Part shown: piece after piece, positions 20,292-29,772 of the stretch
How positions within the stretch are numbered: position 1 is the first letter of the stretch
How the letters are laid out: the number at the start of each line of letters is the position of its first letter
NCBI GenBank assembly: GCA_963776505.1
Contig: CAVZNH010000050.1
Location: 1-64,000, forward strand
Reading direction: 5' to 3'
Length of the DNA: 64,000 bases
From: JAMXLO01 sp963776505
GTDB lineage: Bacteria; Pseudomonadota; Alphaproteobacteria; Acetobacterales; Acetobacteraceae
Translations under genes and position numbers: made by a program
The notes under the pieces: model-generated
Told to the model about the DNA's origin: nothing
Database searches by the model: none
What the model saw: only the letters and a program-made list of their open reading frames with translations

Positions 20292-21037
20292 ATCAGCGGG
20301 TTCGCGACCTGCCAAGCCCCAACCAGGACGAACGGCCCGCAGATACCCCGATCGACGTGCTGATCCTGCATTACACCGGTATGCCAACCGCGCAGGAGGC
20401 AATCGATCGGCTGCGCGATCCCACCGCGCGTGTGTCATCTCACTACGTGGTGGACGAGGACGGCGCCGTCTTACGCCTGGTGCCAGAGGCAAGACGCGCG
20501 TTCCACGCCGGCGTGTCGTATTGGCGTGGGCACAGTGAACTGAACGCCCGGTCGATCGGCATTGAGATCGTGAATCCGGGTCATGAGTGGGGCTACCGTG
20601 ACTTTCCGGTTCTGCAACTCGCCGCGGTATGCGATCTCTGTCTTGGCATCCTGTCGCGACACCCGATCCCGGCGCGCAACGTCGTCGCACACAGCGATGT
20701 GGCGCCCGACCGTAAGGAGGATCCGGGGGAAAGGTTCGACTGGCGGAGCCTGGCTGAGAACGGCGTCGGCTTGTGGCCAGAAGGGGTGCCGGATCTCGGC
20801 ACGGCCGCCGCGGTGCGCGATGCCACCGCCTTGTGCGATGTGCGTGCCGCGCTCAGCGACATCGGCTACCGCGTCGCACCCGATGGCGCATTCGATCCGT
20901 CACTCGCCACTGTGCTGCGTGCGTTCCAGCGTCATTGGCGGCCCGAGGCTGTCACTGGCGAAGCAGACGCCGGCACGCGCGAAAGGCTGTCGGCGGTGCG
21001 GCGGCTCATTGGGAACGCGCGACGCGACGACGCTTGA
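20288..21037 (+). CDS. N-acetylmuramoyl-L-alanine amidase (AmpD/AmiD-like)
   Basis: Amidase_2-type zinc enzyme of 249 aa that removes the peptide from muramic acid. LILHYTG supplies the first zinc histidine, GIEIVNPGH lies in the core, and VVAHSDVAPDRKEDPGERFDW carries the second histidine and the Asp/Lys signature. A C-terminal helical peptidoglycan-binding domain follows (DVRAALSDIGY, VLRAFQRHW). No signal peptide is seen, so a cytosolic recycling role like AmpD is likelier than an envelope role. The GTG start overlaps the stop of the upstream co-chaperone gene. Confidence 0.87.
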   Translation: MNQRVRDLPSPNQDERPADTPIDVLILHYTGMPTAQEAIDRLRDPTARVSSHYVVDEDGAVLRLVPEARRAFHAGVSYWRGHSELNARSIGIEIVNPGHEWGYRDFPVLQLAAVCDLCLGILSRHPIPARNVVAHSDVAPDRKEDPGERFDWRSLAENGVGLWPEGVPDLGTAAAVRDATALCDVRAALSDIGYRVAPDGAFDPSLATVLRAFQRHWRPEAVTGEADAGTRERLSAVRRLIGNARRDDA

Positions 21038-21067
21038 CCAGTTCCGCGATTCCCCGCCAATGATGGA

Positions 21068-21492
21068 TTGCCAGACGGCCGGACGGCCGCTGCGTGTCCT
21101 CGGGCTTGCCCCGGGGATCGTGCAGAGGAAAGTCCGGGCTCCACGGGAATACGGTGCCGGATAACGTCCGGCGGGGGCGACCCCAGGGAAAGTGCCACAG
21201 AAAACAAACCGCCCGTGCAAGTCGCGGTGACGCGGCCCGCGGGCAAGGGCGAAACGGCGCGGCAAGAGCGCACCGCGCCCCTGGCAACAGGGGTGGCAGG
21301 GCAAACCCCACCGGGAGCAAGACCGAATAGGGACGGCCGCGCCGCAAGGCGCAGGAGCATTCCCGCTCCGCTGTCCGGGTTGGTCGCGCGAGGCGCGCCG
21401 AGAGGCGCGTCCAAGAGGAATGGTCGTCCCGCATCGCCCATGGGAAACCGTGGGCGGCGCGGACAGAACCCGGCTTACAGGCCGTCTGGCAT
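21068..21492 (+). ncRNA. rnpB: RNase P RNA (class A)
   Basis: The catalytic RNA of RNase P. The 5' strand CCAGACGGCC (21071) pairs with GGCCGTCTGG at the 3' end (to 21489), forming P1. The conserved core GAGGAAAGTCCGGGCTCC follows, then CAGGGAAAGTGCCACAGAAA, then GGCGAAACGGCGCGGCAAGAGCGCACCG in two blocks, and the terminal GACAGAACCCGGCTTACA just before the P1 3' strand. These are invariant blocks of bacterial RNase P RNA. It lies between the amidase gene and mraZ; ends are approximate to a few bases. Confidence 0.95.
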
Positions 21493-21599
21493 CATCTCCA
21501 ATTCGCTCCGCAGACTAGTCCACAGGAACGCAACCGGAACTATGAGAGCGTAAACCATTGAGGAGGCCAGAAAAAACCATCGCCGGCAGGCAAATGTCT

Positions 21600-21640
21600 T
21601 TGACGCCCATCCCAGCCCATGCTATCCCATGTCATCCCAA
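21600..21640 (+). promoter_or_regulatory. mraZ promoter overlapped by a four-repeat MraZ operator
   Basis: Four CCCA boxes (TGGG on the minus strand) begin at 21606, 21616, 21626 and 21636, spaced exactly 10 bp. MraZ is known to bind TGGG-type direct repeats one helical turn apart upstream of its own gene. A TTGACG hexamer (21600-21605) with TATCCC 17 bp downstream (21623-21628) forms a plausible promoter that the repeats directly cover. This implies autorepression of the whole division and cell-wall cluster. Confidence 0.75.
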
Positions 21641-21688
21641 AGATACTGACGCAGACGGGCGTCGAGCCGGAAGGGCAACAACGGAAGG

Positions 21689-22156
21689 ATGGCGAGCTTC
21701 CTGGGCACCCACCAGAATCGGTTGGACGCCAAGGGCCGCGTCTCCGTTCCCGCGCCGTTTCGTGCCGCGCTCCGCTCTTGCGACGAAAACAATGGCACGC
21801 ATCTCGTGCTGCGCCCCTCGCATCAGCATCGCTGCATCGAAGCTTGGCCCAGCACTGTATTCGAAGCGTTGTCCGAGCCATTGAACCGACTCGATTTGTT
21901 CAGCCAGGCTCACGATGATTTAGCAGCCTCCCTCTATTCGGATGCGTTTCCGGTCGAGGCGGACAAGGAAGGTCGTATAGTTCTGCCCGACTCGCTCGTC
22001 ACTTTTGCCGGACTTACTGAGACCGTGGTGTTCATGGGTCTCGGCCGCATTTTCCAGATCTGGGAACCAGAAGCAGCAGAACGCCGCCGAGCCGAGGCAC
22101 GCGAACGGGCACGCGTGCATGGCTTCACGCTACCGGCGGGTGGTGGCGCGCAATGA
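21689..22156 (+). CDS. mraZ: Transcriptional regulator MraZ
   Basis: The 155-aa protein has two SpoVT-AbrB-like swapped-hairpin domains: FLGTHQNRLDAKGRVSVPAPFR at the N-terminus (shown in part: LDAKGRVSVPAPFR) and the second copy with VEADKEGRIVLPDSL. MraZ forms a ring-shaped oligomer that binds the repeats found 50-80 bases upstream and controls the dcw cluster. The ATG is directly preceded by CGGAAGG. The stop overlaps rsmH by four bases, the arrangement found through most of this cluster. Confidence 0.93.
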   Translation: MASFLGTHQNRLDAKGRVSVPAPFRAALRSCDENNGTHLVLRPSHQHRCIEAWPSTVFEALSEPLNRLDLFSQAHDDLAASLYSDAFPVEADKEGRIVLPDSLVTFAGLTETVVFMGLGRIFQIWEPEAAERRRAEARERARVHGFTLPAGGGAQ

Positions 22157-23091
22157 ACCACGTTCCCGTCATGCTGTCGGAAGTAGTCCGCCTGCTCGCG
22201 CCCCGAAGCGGCGGCGTATACCTCGACGGCACCTTCGGCGGCGGCGGCTATGCGTCGGCTTTCCTGGAGGCCGCACCCTGCACAGTCTGGGCGATCGATC
22301 GCGATCCCGAGGCAATCGCCCGAGGCGCCAGTCTCGCCGCGCGGTTTCCTGGTCGCCTGCACCTGATCAATGGCCAGTTCGGTGACATGCTGGATCTGCT
22401 GGCAGAGCATGGCATCACTGCCCTGGATGGTGTGGTGCTCGATCTCGGCGTGTCTTCATTCCAACTCGACGATCCCGCGCGTGGCTTCTCGTTCCGCGGC
22501 GATGGTCCCCTCGACATGCGTATGGGCCGCAGCGGCCTGACCGCCGCCGATCTGGTCAACACGCTGCCCGAACGCGAGCTGGGCGACCTTCTGTTCGAAC
22601 TGGGTGAGGAGCGCGCCTCGCGCCGCATAGCGCGCAGGATCGTCGCGGCCCGCAGTGAGACGCCGATCACCAGTACGGCGCGTCTGGCGACCATCATTCG
22701 CGACGTCCTGCCGCCGGATCGGTCAGGTATCGATCGCGCCACCCGTAGCTTCCAGGCGCTGCGCATCCGGGTGAACGACGAACTCGGTGAGATAGAGCGC
22801 GGGCTGAACCAGGCCAGCCGGCTGCTCGGCCCCGGCGGTCGCCTGATCGTGGTTTCGTTCCATTCGCTCGAGGACCGTATCGTCAAGCGGTTCATGGCTG
22901 ACGCGGCTGGGCGCGCGCCATCCCCCTCGCGTCACGATCCGAGGGGTTTGGCCATACGCGCAACGCCGCGATTCCGACTCCTTACCGCGAGGCCATTGCG
23001 GCCCGGCCCGGCTGAGACCGCCACCAATCCCCGTGCCCGCAGCGCCAGGTTGCGCGCACTTGAGCGCACGGTCGGGGAGAGCGGGTCATGA
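22153..23091 (+). CDS. rsmH: 16S rRNA (cytosine(1402)-N(4))-methyltransferase
   Basis: The 312-aa protein is RsmH (MraW): it starts MNHVPVMLSEVV, has the SAM motif YLDGTFGGGGYA (residues about 23-34), DLGVSSFQLDDPARGFSFR, and RAIRIRVN-type motif (here RSFQALRIRVNDEL), then SFHSLEDRIVK near the end. It methylates N4 of C1402 in 16S rRNA. It overlaps mraZ and ftsL by four bases on each side. Confidence 0.95.
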   Translation: MNHVPVMLSEVVRLLAPRSGGVYLDGTFGGGGYASAFLEAAPCTVWAIDRDPEAIARGASLAARFPGRLHLINGQFGDMLDLLAEHGITALDGVVLDLGVSSFQLDDPARGFSFRGDGPLDMRMGRSGLTAADLVNTLPERELGDLLFELGEERASRRIARRIVAARSETPITSTARLATIIRDVLPPDRSGIDRATRSFQALRIRVNDELGEIERGLNQASRLLGPGGRLIVVSFHSLEDRIVKRFMADAAGRAPSPSRHDPRGLAIRATPRFRLLTARPLRPGPAETATNPRARSARLRALERTVGESGS

Positions 23092-23825
23092 TCCGCCCCG
23101 TCACTCTTGTCTGCTTCCTGCTCGCCTGTGGGTCGGGCCTCTATCTCTACTCGGCCAAGCACCGCGTGCAGCTGGTCGACCATGAGATTGAGAAGACCGT
23201 CCGTGCCACCGATGAACTGCGCGAACAGATCAGGGTGCTGCACGCCGAATGGACGCTGCAGAACGATCCGCAGCGTCTTCAGGCACTGGCCGATCAGTTT
23301 CTCAGTCTGAAGACGCTGACGCCAGGTCAGTTCACCAGCCTGGCGGATCTCGATAACCGACTGCCTGCGGTTCCTGCCCCCGAGCCAACGGCACCCGAGG
23401 CGACAGAGCCGCAACCGGCACCGGTGGCCCAGGCACCACAGCCTGAAGAGCTACCGCCTGCGCCTGCCGCGTCACGCCCTGCCGTTCCTGCGCCGCCCGC
23501 TCGGCCCGCCGCCGCGGTGGCCGTTGCCGCCTCGCCGGTACCGCCGCCTCCGGCGGAGCACAAGCCGCCGCCACCGCCGCGTCCCGTGCTTGCCGAAGCC
23601 CCACACGAGCACCCAGCAACGGCCGACGTGCAGCAGGTGCACCCAACGCCGGTCGTCGCGCGTCGGGTAATCGTTGCCGAGCAGCCGCGGCCGGCCCAGC
23701 CAACCGCGCGTCCGCCGATGACCGGGTCGGCTCTTGGCATGGCACGCAGTGCCTCGGCTCCCCCGCCGCCGCGACCCATGCCGGTGAGCGCATCACAGTG
23801 GGTGAGCAACGGAGGAGGGGGGTAG
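23088..23825 (+). CDS. ftsL: Cell-division protein FtsL with a long Pro/Ala-rich tail
   Basis: The identification rests on position between rsmH and ftsI and on layout: a very short cytosolic N-terminus, a membrane helix at about residues 4-22 (PVTLVCFLLACGSGLYLYSA), and a coiled-coil-like heptad region to about residue 65 ending LQALADQFLSL, as in FtsL. From about residue 80 to 245 the protein is almost entirely Pro/Ala/Val with scattered Glu and Arg, ending in Gly residues. Usual FtsL proteins are about 90-130 aa, so this tail more than doubles the length. FtsL links FtsB to the FtsWI synthase in the periplasm. Confidence 0.82.
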   Translation: MIRPVTLVCFLLACGSGLYLYSAKHRVQLVDHEIEKTVRATDELREQIRVLHAEWTLQNDPQRLQALADQFLSLKTLTPGQFTSLADLDNRLPAVPAPEPTAPEATEPQPAPVAQAPQPEELPPAPAASRPAVPAPPARPAAAVAVAASPVPPPPAEHKPPPPPRPVLAEAPHEHPATADVQQVHPTPVVARRVIVAEQPRPAQPTARPPMTGSALGMARSASAPPPPRPMPVSASQWVSNGGGG

Positions 23826-23829
23826 AACG

Positions 23830-25845
23830 ATGAGCGGCACCCCGTCCGCCTCCTCCATGCCGCGCGGCTCGCCTGCACACCGTCGCGGCGCCGCGTCCGC
23901 CGACACCGTGCCACGCATGGAAATGGTACGCGTCACCGAGCCTGACCTGCAGCGCCGCAATGCATTGGAAAAGACGCGAAACCGTCTCGTCTATACGGCG
24001 TTCGGTTTCGCCCTGCTGTTCCTCGCGGTGATCGCCAAGCTTGCTGACGCGACCATCCTGCAGCCACTCGCGCCACACCGGCCGGAAAAGCCAATCGCGG
24101 CTCTGTTCACGGCGCCAAAAGCTGCTGCTGAGGCGACCGAGCTCGGTCAGCGTGCGATGATCACCGATCGCAACGGCCAGATCCTTGCGATCTCGCTACC
24201 CACCGTCGCGGTGTTCGCCGATCCCCGCCAGGTCATTGATCCAGCCGATGTGGCGCACCGGCTGAAGCAGGTCCTGCCGCGGCTCGATGAGGACGCAGCC
24301 CGGACACGCCTGTCCGACACCAATCGACAGTTCGTCTATCTCGAGCGACAGGTCACGCCGCGCGAGCAGCTCGCCATCAATTCGCTCGGCATACCGGGAA
24401 TTGATTTCCGCCCATCCGAGGAGAGGCACTATCCGATGGGGCGCACGGCGGCACAGGTGCTGGGCGGCACCGATGTCGACGAACACGGCGTCGCCGGCGT
24501 CGAGCGGTCTTTCGACCAGCGCCTCTTTGCCGACAGCACGCCGCTGCGTTTGTCGATCGACGTGCGCGTGCAGGCGGTTGTGCGCGACGAACTGTCCAAG
24601 GCGATGAATGAGTTCCAGGGGATTGGTGCCTGCGGCATCGTGATGGACGTCAACACCGGCGAAGTTCTCGCGATGGTCAGCCTTCCCGACTACGACGCCA
24701 ACGCCTTCCGCACGACACCCGCGGATGACCGGTTCAATCGCGCGGTTACCGGCATGTACGAGCCGGGCAGCACGTTCAAGTTGCAGACGGCGTCGATGGC
24801 GCTGGATTCCGGCATCGTGCATATCTGGGACGAATTCGACGCCTCGCGCCCGATCCATATCGGCCGCTTCACCATCACCGACTTTGAGGGCAAGCACCGT
24901 TGGCTCTATCTGCCGGAGGTACTCGCCTATTCCTCCAACCTGGGGGCGGCGCACATCGCCGATACCGTGGGCGGCGAGCGCCAGCGCGCCTGGCTGAAAT
25001 CCATGGGCATGTTCGGCCGCGTCGGCATCGAGCTGCCAGAGGCGGGCCTGCCGATCATCCAGCCCGCGTCCGCCTGGAAGGAGGTCGTGACGCTCACCGT
25101 CGCATTCGGCCACGGCATTTCGGTTTCGCCGTTGCATGTGGTGCGCGGCACCGCCGCGGTCGCGACCGGTGTACTGGAGAAGCCGACCATCGTTGCACTG
25201 ACGTCCGGCCAACACCCGGATGGTGTGCAGGTTATGCAACCGTCGACCTCCGACACGATGCGCAAGCTCATGCGTCTCGTCGTGACCGACGGCTTCGGCA
25301 AGCAGGCGGAGGTTGCTGGGTACTACCCCGGTGGCAAGACGGGCACGGCTGAGAAGGTCGGCAAGCATGGCTACAAGCGCGGCTTCAAGGAGAACTTCAA
25401 TGTCGCCGCGTTCACCAGCGTGTTCCCGATGAACGCGCCGCGCTATGCGGTCTACATGATGATCGATGAACCGCACGGCAACAAAAGCACCTATGGCTAT
25501 TCGACGGCCGGCTGGGTGGCGGCACCGGCCGCCGGCCGGGTCATTGCCCGGATAGCGCCGATGCTCGGCATGCTGCCGGACATCCAGGACGCGCCCGCAA
25601 TCAATCAGGCGCTGTTTATTCCGCTCGAACCCCACAGACCGGCCGGCGTGGTCGCGCGCGGACCATTGACGGTTTCCGCTCCGGGAATACCGGCTCGACC
25701 GGCGTTGACGGTCCCTGTGACCCCGCTCACGCCTGCGCGTCCGATGGGCCGCGAGCAACGCCACGAAGCAAATGTGCCGGCGTCGAGCGCAATTGCCGCC
25801 GCTGAATTGCCCGCAGACGCAGCCGCCCCCGTTGCGGCTCGCTGA
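23830..25845 (+). CDS. ftsI: Peptidoglycan D,D-transpeptidase FtsI (PBP3)
   Basis: This 671-aa class B penicillin-binding protein has one N-terminal membrane helix (VYTAFGFALLFLAVIAKLA, near residue 55), a dimerisation/pedestal domain, and the transpeptidase domain with STFK (Ser about 314), the SSN motif (about 367) and KTGTAEK (about 501). It cross-links septal peptidoglycan together with FtsW. The last 70 residues are Pro/Ala-rich. The start lies four bases after the ftsL stop, and murE begins four bases after its stop. Confidence 0.95.
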   Translation: MSGTPSASSMPRGSPAHRRGAASADTVPRMEMVRVTEPDLQRRNALEKTRNRLVYTAFGFALLFLAVIAKLADATILQPLAPHRPEKPIAALFTAPKAAAEATELGQRAMITDRNGQILAISLPTVAVFADPRQVIDPADVAHRLKQVLPRLDEDAARTRLSDTNRQFVYLERQVTPREQLAINSLGIPGIDFRPSEERHYPMGRTAAQVLGGTDVDEHGVAGVERSFDQRLFADSTPLRLSIDVRVQAVVRDELSKAMNEFQGIGACGIVMDVNTGEVLAMVSLPDYDANAFRTTPADDRFNRAVTGMYEPGSTFKLQTASMALDSGIVHIWDEFDASRPIHIGRFTITDFEGKHRWLYLPEVLAYSSNLGAAHIADTVGGERQRAWLKSMGMFGRVGIELPEAGLPIIQPASAWKEVVTLTVAFGHGISVSPLHVVRGTAAVATGVLEKPTIVALTSGQHPDGVQVMQPSTSDTMRKLMRLVVTDGFGKQAEVAGYYPGGKTGTAEKVGKHGYKRGFKENFNVAAFTSVFPMNAPRYAVYMMIDEPHGNKSTYGYSTAGWVAAPAAGRVIARIAPMLGMLPDIQDAPAINQALFIPLEPHRPAGVVARGPLTVSAPGIPARPALTVPVTPLTPARPMGREQRHEANVPASSAIAAAELPADAAAPVAAR

Positions 25846-25849
25846 AATC

Positions 25850-27313
25850 ATGAGCGCGGTTCCCGTGCAGGCTCTTGCCCGTACCATTTCCGCCTCCTGG
25901 CGGAATGCGGGTCGCCTGGAAATTGCTGGCATAACCGCAGACAGCCGCCTTGTGGCACCTGGTTATCTGTTTGCGGCGCTGCCGGGCAGTCGCGTTGACG
26001 GCCGTGCCTTCATCGCCGATGCGGTATCGCGAGGTGCCGTTGCCGTGCTCGCGCCGGCTGGCACAGCCTGGCCGCCGGGTGTGCCGCCACGGCCGTTGCT
26101 GGAGGATCCAGAGCCGCGGCGCCGTCTCGCACAGCTGGCCGCGGGCCTCGCTGGCAGCCAACCCCGCGTCATGGTCGCGGTCACCGGAACCAACGGTAAG
26201 ACCAGCACCGTGGAGTTCCTGCGCCAGCTCTGGAGCTCGGGCGGAAAGCCGGCAGCCAGTCTCGGCACACTCGGCCTGCACGCCGCAGGGTTCGCCCCTG
26301 GTCCCGGCCTGACCACGCCCGATCCGGTCACGTTGGCAGAGACACTCGCGCGGTTGGCGCGTGCCCGAATTCAGCATGCCGCGATGGAGGCCTCCTCGCA
26401 CGGTCTCGACCAGTTCCGCCTCGACGGAGTGCGCCTGTCCGGCGCCGCGTTCACCAATCTGACGCGCGATCACCTCGATTACCATGGTTCGGAGGACGCA
26501 TACCGCGCCGCCAAGCTGCGGCTGTTTGCCGAGTTGCTGCCCGCCGGTGCCCCAGTGGTCGCAAGCAGCGAGATGGACGCGACCACGCTCACGGCGCTGA
26601 AACAAATTGCTGGACGGCGTCGGCTTGAATTTCGCACCGTCGGCGAGGCCGGATCAGCGATCCGCGTGCTGGCCGCCAAACCGCGTCCCGATGGGCAACT
26701 CCTGCGCATCGAAACTGCTGGTGCCCGGCGCGAGATCAAGCTTCCTCTGCCGGGTCGCTTTCAGGCTGACAACGCCCTGTTGGCTGCGGCTTTGGCCGCG
26801 GCGCTTGGCGAGCCCGATGTCCTGAACCGTCTTGTCCTGTTGCACGGTGTCCGCGGCCGGCTGGAACTGGCGGCGCGTCTGCCAAACGGCGCCGCCGTGT
26901 ACGTGGACTATGCGCACACGCCGGATGCGCTGGAACGCCTGTTGACCGCGCTGCGGCCACACACCTCGGGTCGGCTGCACGTGGTATTCGGTGCCGGTGG
27001 TGACCGAGACCGCGGCAAGCGTCCACTGATGGGCGCCGCAGCCGCACGGCTTGCCGACGTTGCGATCGTCACCGACGACAATCCGCGCAGCGAGAATCCA
27101 GCCACGATCCGCGCGGCGGTGCTCGCCGCGTGTCCCGGTGGACGCGAAATCGGCGATCGCGCGAAGGCCATTGCGGCAGCACTGAACGGCCTCGCGTCCG
27201 GGGATGTACTCGTCGTGGCAGGGAAGGGCCATGAGCAGGGTCAGACCATCGGCAACGCCGTGATCCCGTTCGACGACGTGGATGTCGTGCGCCGCCTGGT
27301 GTCCACACCGTGA
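25850..27313 (+). CDS. murE: UDP-MurNAc-tripeptide synthetase MurE
   Basis: MurE ligase of 487 aa. It has ATP-binding VAVTGTNGKTSTVEF (about residues 106-120), a central domain with HGLDQFRLDGVRLSGAAFTN, and in the C-terminal domain VTDDNPRSENPATI. The DNPR motif is the marker for meso-diaminopimelate specificity. It adds the third residue of the stem peptide in the cytoplasm. ATG 25850 (MSAVPVQALAR) is favoured over an extension that would run into ftsI. The stop overlaps the murF GTG. Confidence 0.95.
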   Translation: MSAVPVQALARTISASWRNAGRLEIAGITADSRLVAPGYLFAALPGSRVDGRAFIADAVSRGAVAVLAPAGTAWPPGVPPRPLLEDPEPRRRLAQLAAGLAGSQPRVMVAVTGTNGKTSTVEFLRQLWSSGGKPAASLGTLGLHAAGFAPGPGLTTPDPVTLAETLARLARARIQHAAMEASSHGLDQFRLDGVRLSGAAFTNLTRDHLDYHGSEDAYRAAKLRLFAELLPAGAPVVASSEMDATTLTALKQIAGRRRLEFRTVGEAGSAIRVLAAKPRPDGQLLRIETAGARREIKLPLPGRFQADNALLAAALAAALGEPDVLNRLVLLHGVRGRLELAARLPNGAAVYVDYAHTPDALERLLTALRPHTSGRLHVVFGAGGDRDRGKRPLMGAAAARLADVAIVTDDNPRSENPATIRAAVLAACPGGREIGDRAKAIAAALNGLASGDVLVVAGKGHEQGQTIGNAVIPFDDVDVVRRLVSTP

Positions 27314-28684
27314 CTCCGCGTTGGACCACGCATGATCTGCTCGAGGCCACCGGCGGAACGATGAGCATGCCGTTCGCCGCAACCGGCGTTTCGATCGATA
27401 CGCGCACCATCGAGTCCGGCGACCTGTTTGTCGCCTTGCGCGGCGAGACGAGCGACGGCCACGCCTTCGTTTCCGACGCCATCGCAAAGGGCGCGGCCGG
27501 CGCGATGGTGCATCGTGCCGTGCCAGAGGTCAGCCGCCTGCTGCTGGTCGATGATACTCTGGCTGCCCTGCATCGCCTTGGCGGCTACGCGCGCGAGCGC
27601 TTCACCGGCCGCCTGATCGCGGTTACCGGAAGCGTCGGCAAGACCACGACGAAGGAGATGCTGCGGACCATACTGTCGGCATTTGGCCACACGCACGCCG
27701 CCGTCGCCTCCTACAACAATCACTGGGGATTGCCGCTGACGCTGGCGCGCTTGGCACCGGATGCGGGGTTCTGCGTCGCCGAGATCGGCATGAATCATGC
27801 CGGCGAGATCGCGCCCCTCGCACGGCTTGCGCGACCGAATGCCGCGGTGATCACCGCAGTCGAAAAGGCGCATATCGGTTTTCTTGGCTCGATTGAGGCC
27901 ATCGCCGACGAAAAGGCAGAGCTTCTGCGTGCGCTGGAGCCTGGCGGTATCGCGGTGCTGCCCGCCGACACGCCTCTGCTGCCGCGGCTGCTCGCGGCTG
28001 CAGGCGACGCGCACATCGTGACGTTCGGCGAGGCGCGTTCTGCCGACGTGCGATTGGTCGAACTCACGATGGATGCGGACGGCAGCGATGTCGCTGCCGA
28101 GATTGCAGGCCGGCGCATCGTTTTTCGGCTGAACGCGCCAGGTCGCCACATGGCGATGAACGCATTGGCCGCGCTCGCCGCAGCCCATCACGTCAGCCAG
28201 GCAGCGCCCGAGCGCGTTCGCGCGAGCGCTGGAAGGCTTTGCGCCTGTTGTCGGTCGCGGCACGCGCCGAACGATCGCCGTACCGGGCGGCACTGCGCTG
28301 CTGCTGGACGAAAGTTACAACGGCAATCCCGCCTCGATGCGCGCTGCACTGGCAGTGCTGCGTCTGCAGGGCGCCAAACGCCGAATTGCCGTACTCGGCG
28401 ATATGCTGGAACTTGGCGATTCAGGCGCCGCCGAGCATAGCGCCCTTGCGACTGATGTCGCAGCGGCAGCGGACCGTCTATTCGCGTGCGGGCCACTGAT
28501 GCAGGCGCTATACAGCGCAGTACCCGAAGCGATCCGAGCCGGCCACGCCCAGGACTCGGCCTCACTCGCACCAATCCTCGCTCGCTCCGTCGCTCCTGGA
28601 GACGCCATCCTGATCAAGGGCAGTCTCGGCAGCCGAATGAAGCTGGTGGTCAACGCACTCGAGCCGCGAGCGGAGGCCGCCTGA
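27310..28684 (+). CDS. murF: UDP-MurNAc-pentapeptide synthetase MurF, one frame break
   Basis: About 457 aa after skipping one extra base near 28219. GTG start overlapping the murE stop (GTGA). Motifs: AVTGSVGKTTTKEML (ATP-binding), HIGFLGSIEAIADEKAELL, and after the break LLLDESYNGNPASMRAAL and IAVLGDMLELG in the C-terminal domain. It adds D-Ala-D-Ala to the UDP-MurNAc-tripeptide. The gene is essential and the surrounding codons are intact on both sides, so the break is almost certainly an error in the sequence. The stop overlaps mraY by one base (TGATG). Confidence 0.92.
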
Positions 28685-29772
28685 TGCTGTACGATCTCGC
28701 CCGACCGCTGGCCAATCAGTTCATCCTGTTCAACCTGTTCCGCTACATCACCTTCCGTTCGGGCGCTGCATGCCTGACTGCACTGATCGTCAGCTTCATC
28801 CTCGGGCCGCCACTGATCCGCTGGCTGAGATCGGTGCAACGCGATGGGCAGCCGATCCGTGAGGATGGTCCGGAGCGGCACCTCATAGACAAGAAGGGCA
28901 CGCCTACGATGGGCGGCGTGCTGATATTATCCGCACTCACTGTCTCGACCCTGCTTTGGGTCGATCTTCGCAACGCCTATGTCTGGGCGGTCCTGTTCGT
29001 CACGCTGGGCTATGGCGCACTAGGCTTTGCCGACGACTATCGGAAACTGTCGCGGCGCAACCACAAGGGCGTCTCCGCACGTATCAAGCTGACTGCACAG
29101 ATGGTGATCGGTCTCGCCGCAGCCATCTGGATCGTGCTGCTGACGCGTGGCGCATTCGCCACCGCCTTGGCTGTGCCGATGTTCAAGGACGTGCTCATCC
29201 CATTTGGGTACGCCTTTCCCTTCTTTGGCATGCTGGTCATGCTCGGCGCCTCAAATGCGGTCAACCTGACCGACGGGCTGGATGGCCTTGCCATTGTCCC
29301 GACCATCATCTGCGCTGGGGTGTTTGCGCTGATCGCCTACCTGGTCGGCAATCGCATCTTTGCGGACTACCTGCAGCTCAATCCGGTGCCAGGGGTCGGC
29401 GAGCTCGCTGTGTTCTGCTCCGCGCTGATCGGCGCCGGGCTCGGCTTCCTCTGGTTCAATGCGCCGCCGGCTGCGGTGTTCATGGGGGATACCGGTTCGC
29501 TCGCGCTGGGCGGCGCGCTCGGCGCCGTCGCGGTGGCAACGAAGCACGAGATCGTGCTGCTGATCGTTGGCGGCCTGTTCGTGGTGGAGACCGCATCGGT
29601 GATCGTCCAGGTGTTCTGGTACAAGCGCACCGGCACGCGCGTCTTCCTGATGGCTCCGCTGCATCATCACTTCGAGAAAAAGGGCTGGGCGGAACCAACC
29701 ATCGTGATCCGTTTTTGGATCATCTCCATGATCCTGGCCCTGGTCGGCCTGGCGACCTTGAAGATCAGATGA
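28684..29772 (+). CDS. mraY: Phospho-N-acetylmuramoyl-pentapeptide transferase MraY
   Basis: Polytopic membrane enzyme of 362 aa making lipid I. Motifs: KKGTPTMGGVLI (residues about 70-81), the DDYRKL acidic pair, NAVNLTDGLDGLA with catalytic aspartates, FMGDTGSLALGG, and the HHHFE cluster near the C-terminus (APLHHHFEKKGW). About ten membrane segments can be traced. It starts within the murF stop codon. MurD, normally encoded next, is not found downstream. Confidence 0.96.
   Translation: MLYDLARPLANQFILFNLFRYITFRSGAACLTALIVSFILGPPLIRWLRSVQRDGQPIREDGPERHLIDKKGTPTMGGVLILSALTVSTLLWVDLRNAYVWAVLFVTLGYGALGFADDYRKLSRRNHKGVSARIKLTAQMVIGLAAAIWIVLLTRGAFATALAVPMFKDVLIPFGYAFPFFGMLVMLGASNAVNLTDGLDGLAIVPTIICAGVFALIAYLVGNRIFADYLQLNPVPGVGELAVFCSALIGAGLGFLWFNAPPAAVFMGDTGSLALGGALGAVAVATKHEIVLLIVGGLFVVETASVIVQVFWYKRTGTRVFLMAPLHHHFEKKGWAEPTIVIRFWIISMILALVGLATLKIR

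Noticed and set aside
21038..21560. Protein-coding frames across the RNase P RNA
   Set aside because: The conserved RNA blocks and P1 pairing explain the region.
24196..25932. Long minus-strand frame opposite ftsI
   Set aside because: Antisense shadow; ftsI has all catalytic motifs on the plus strand.
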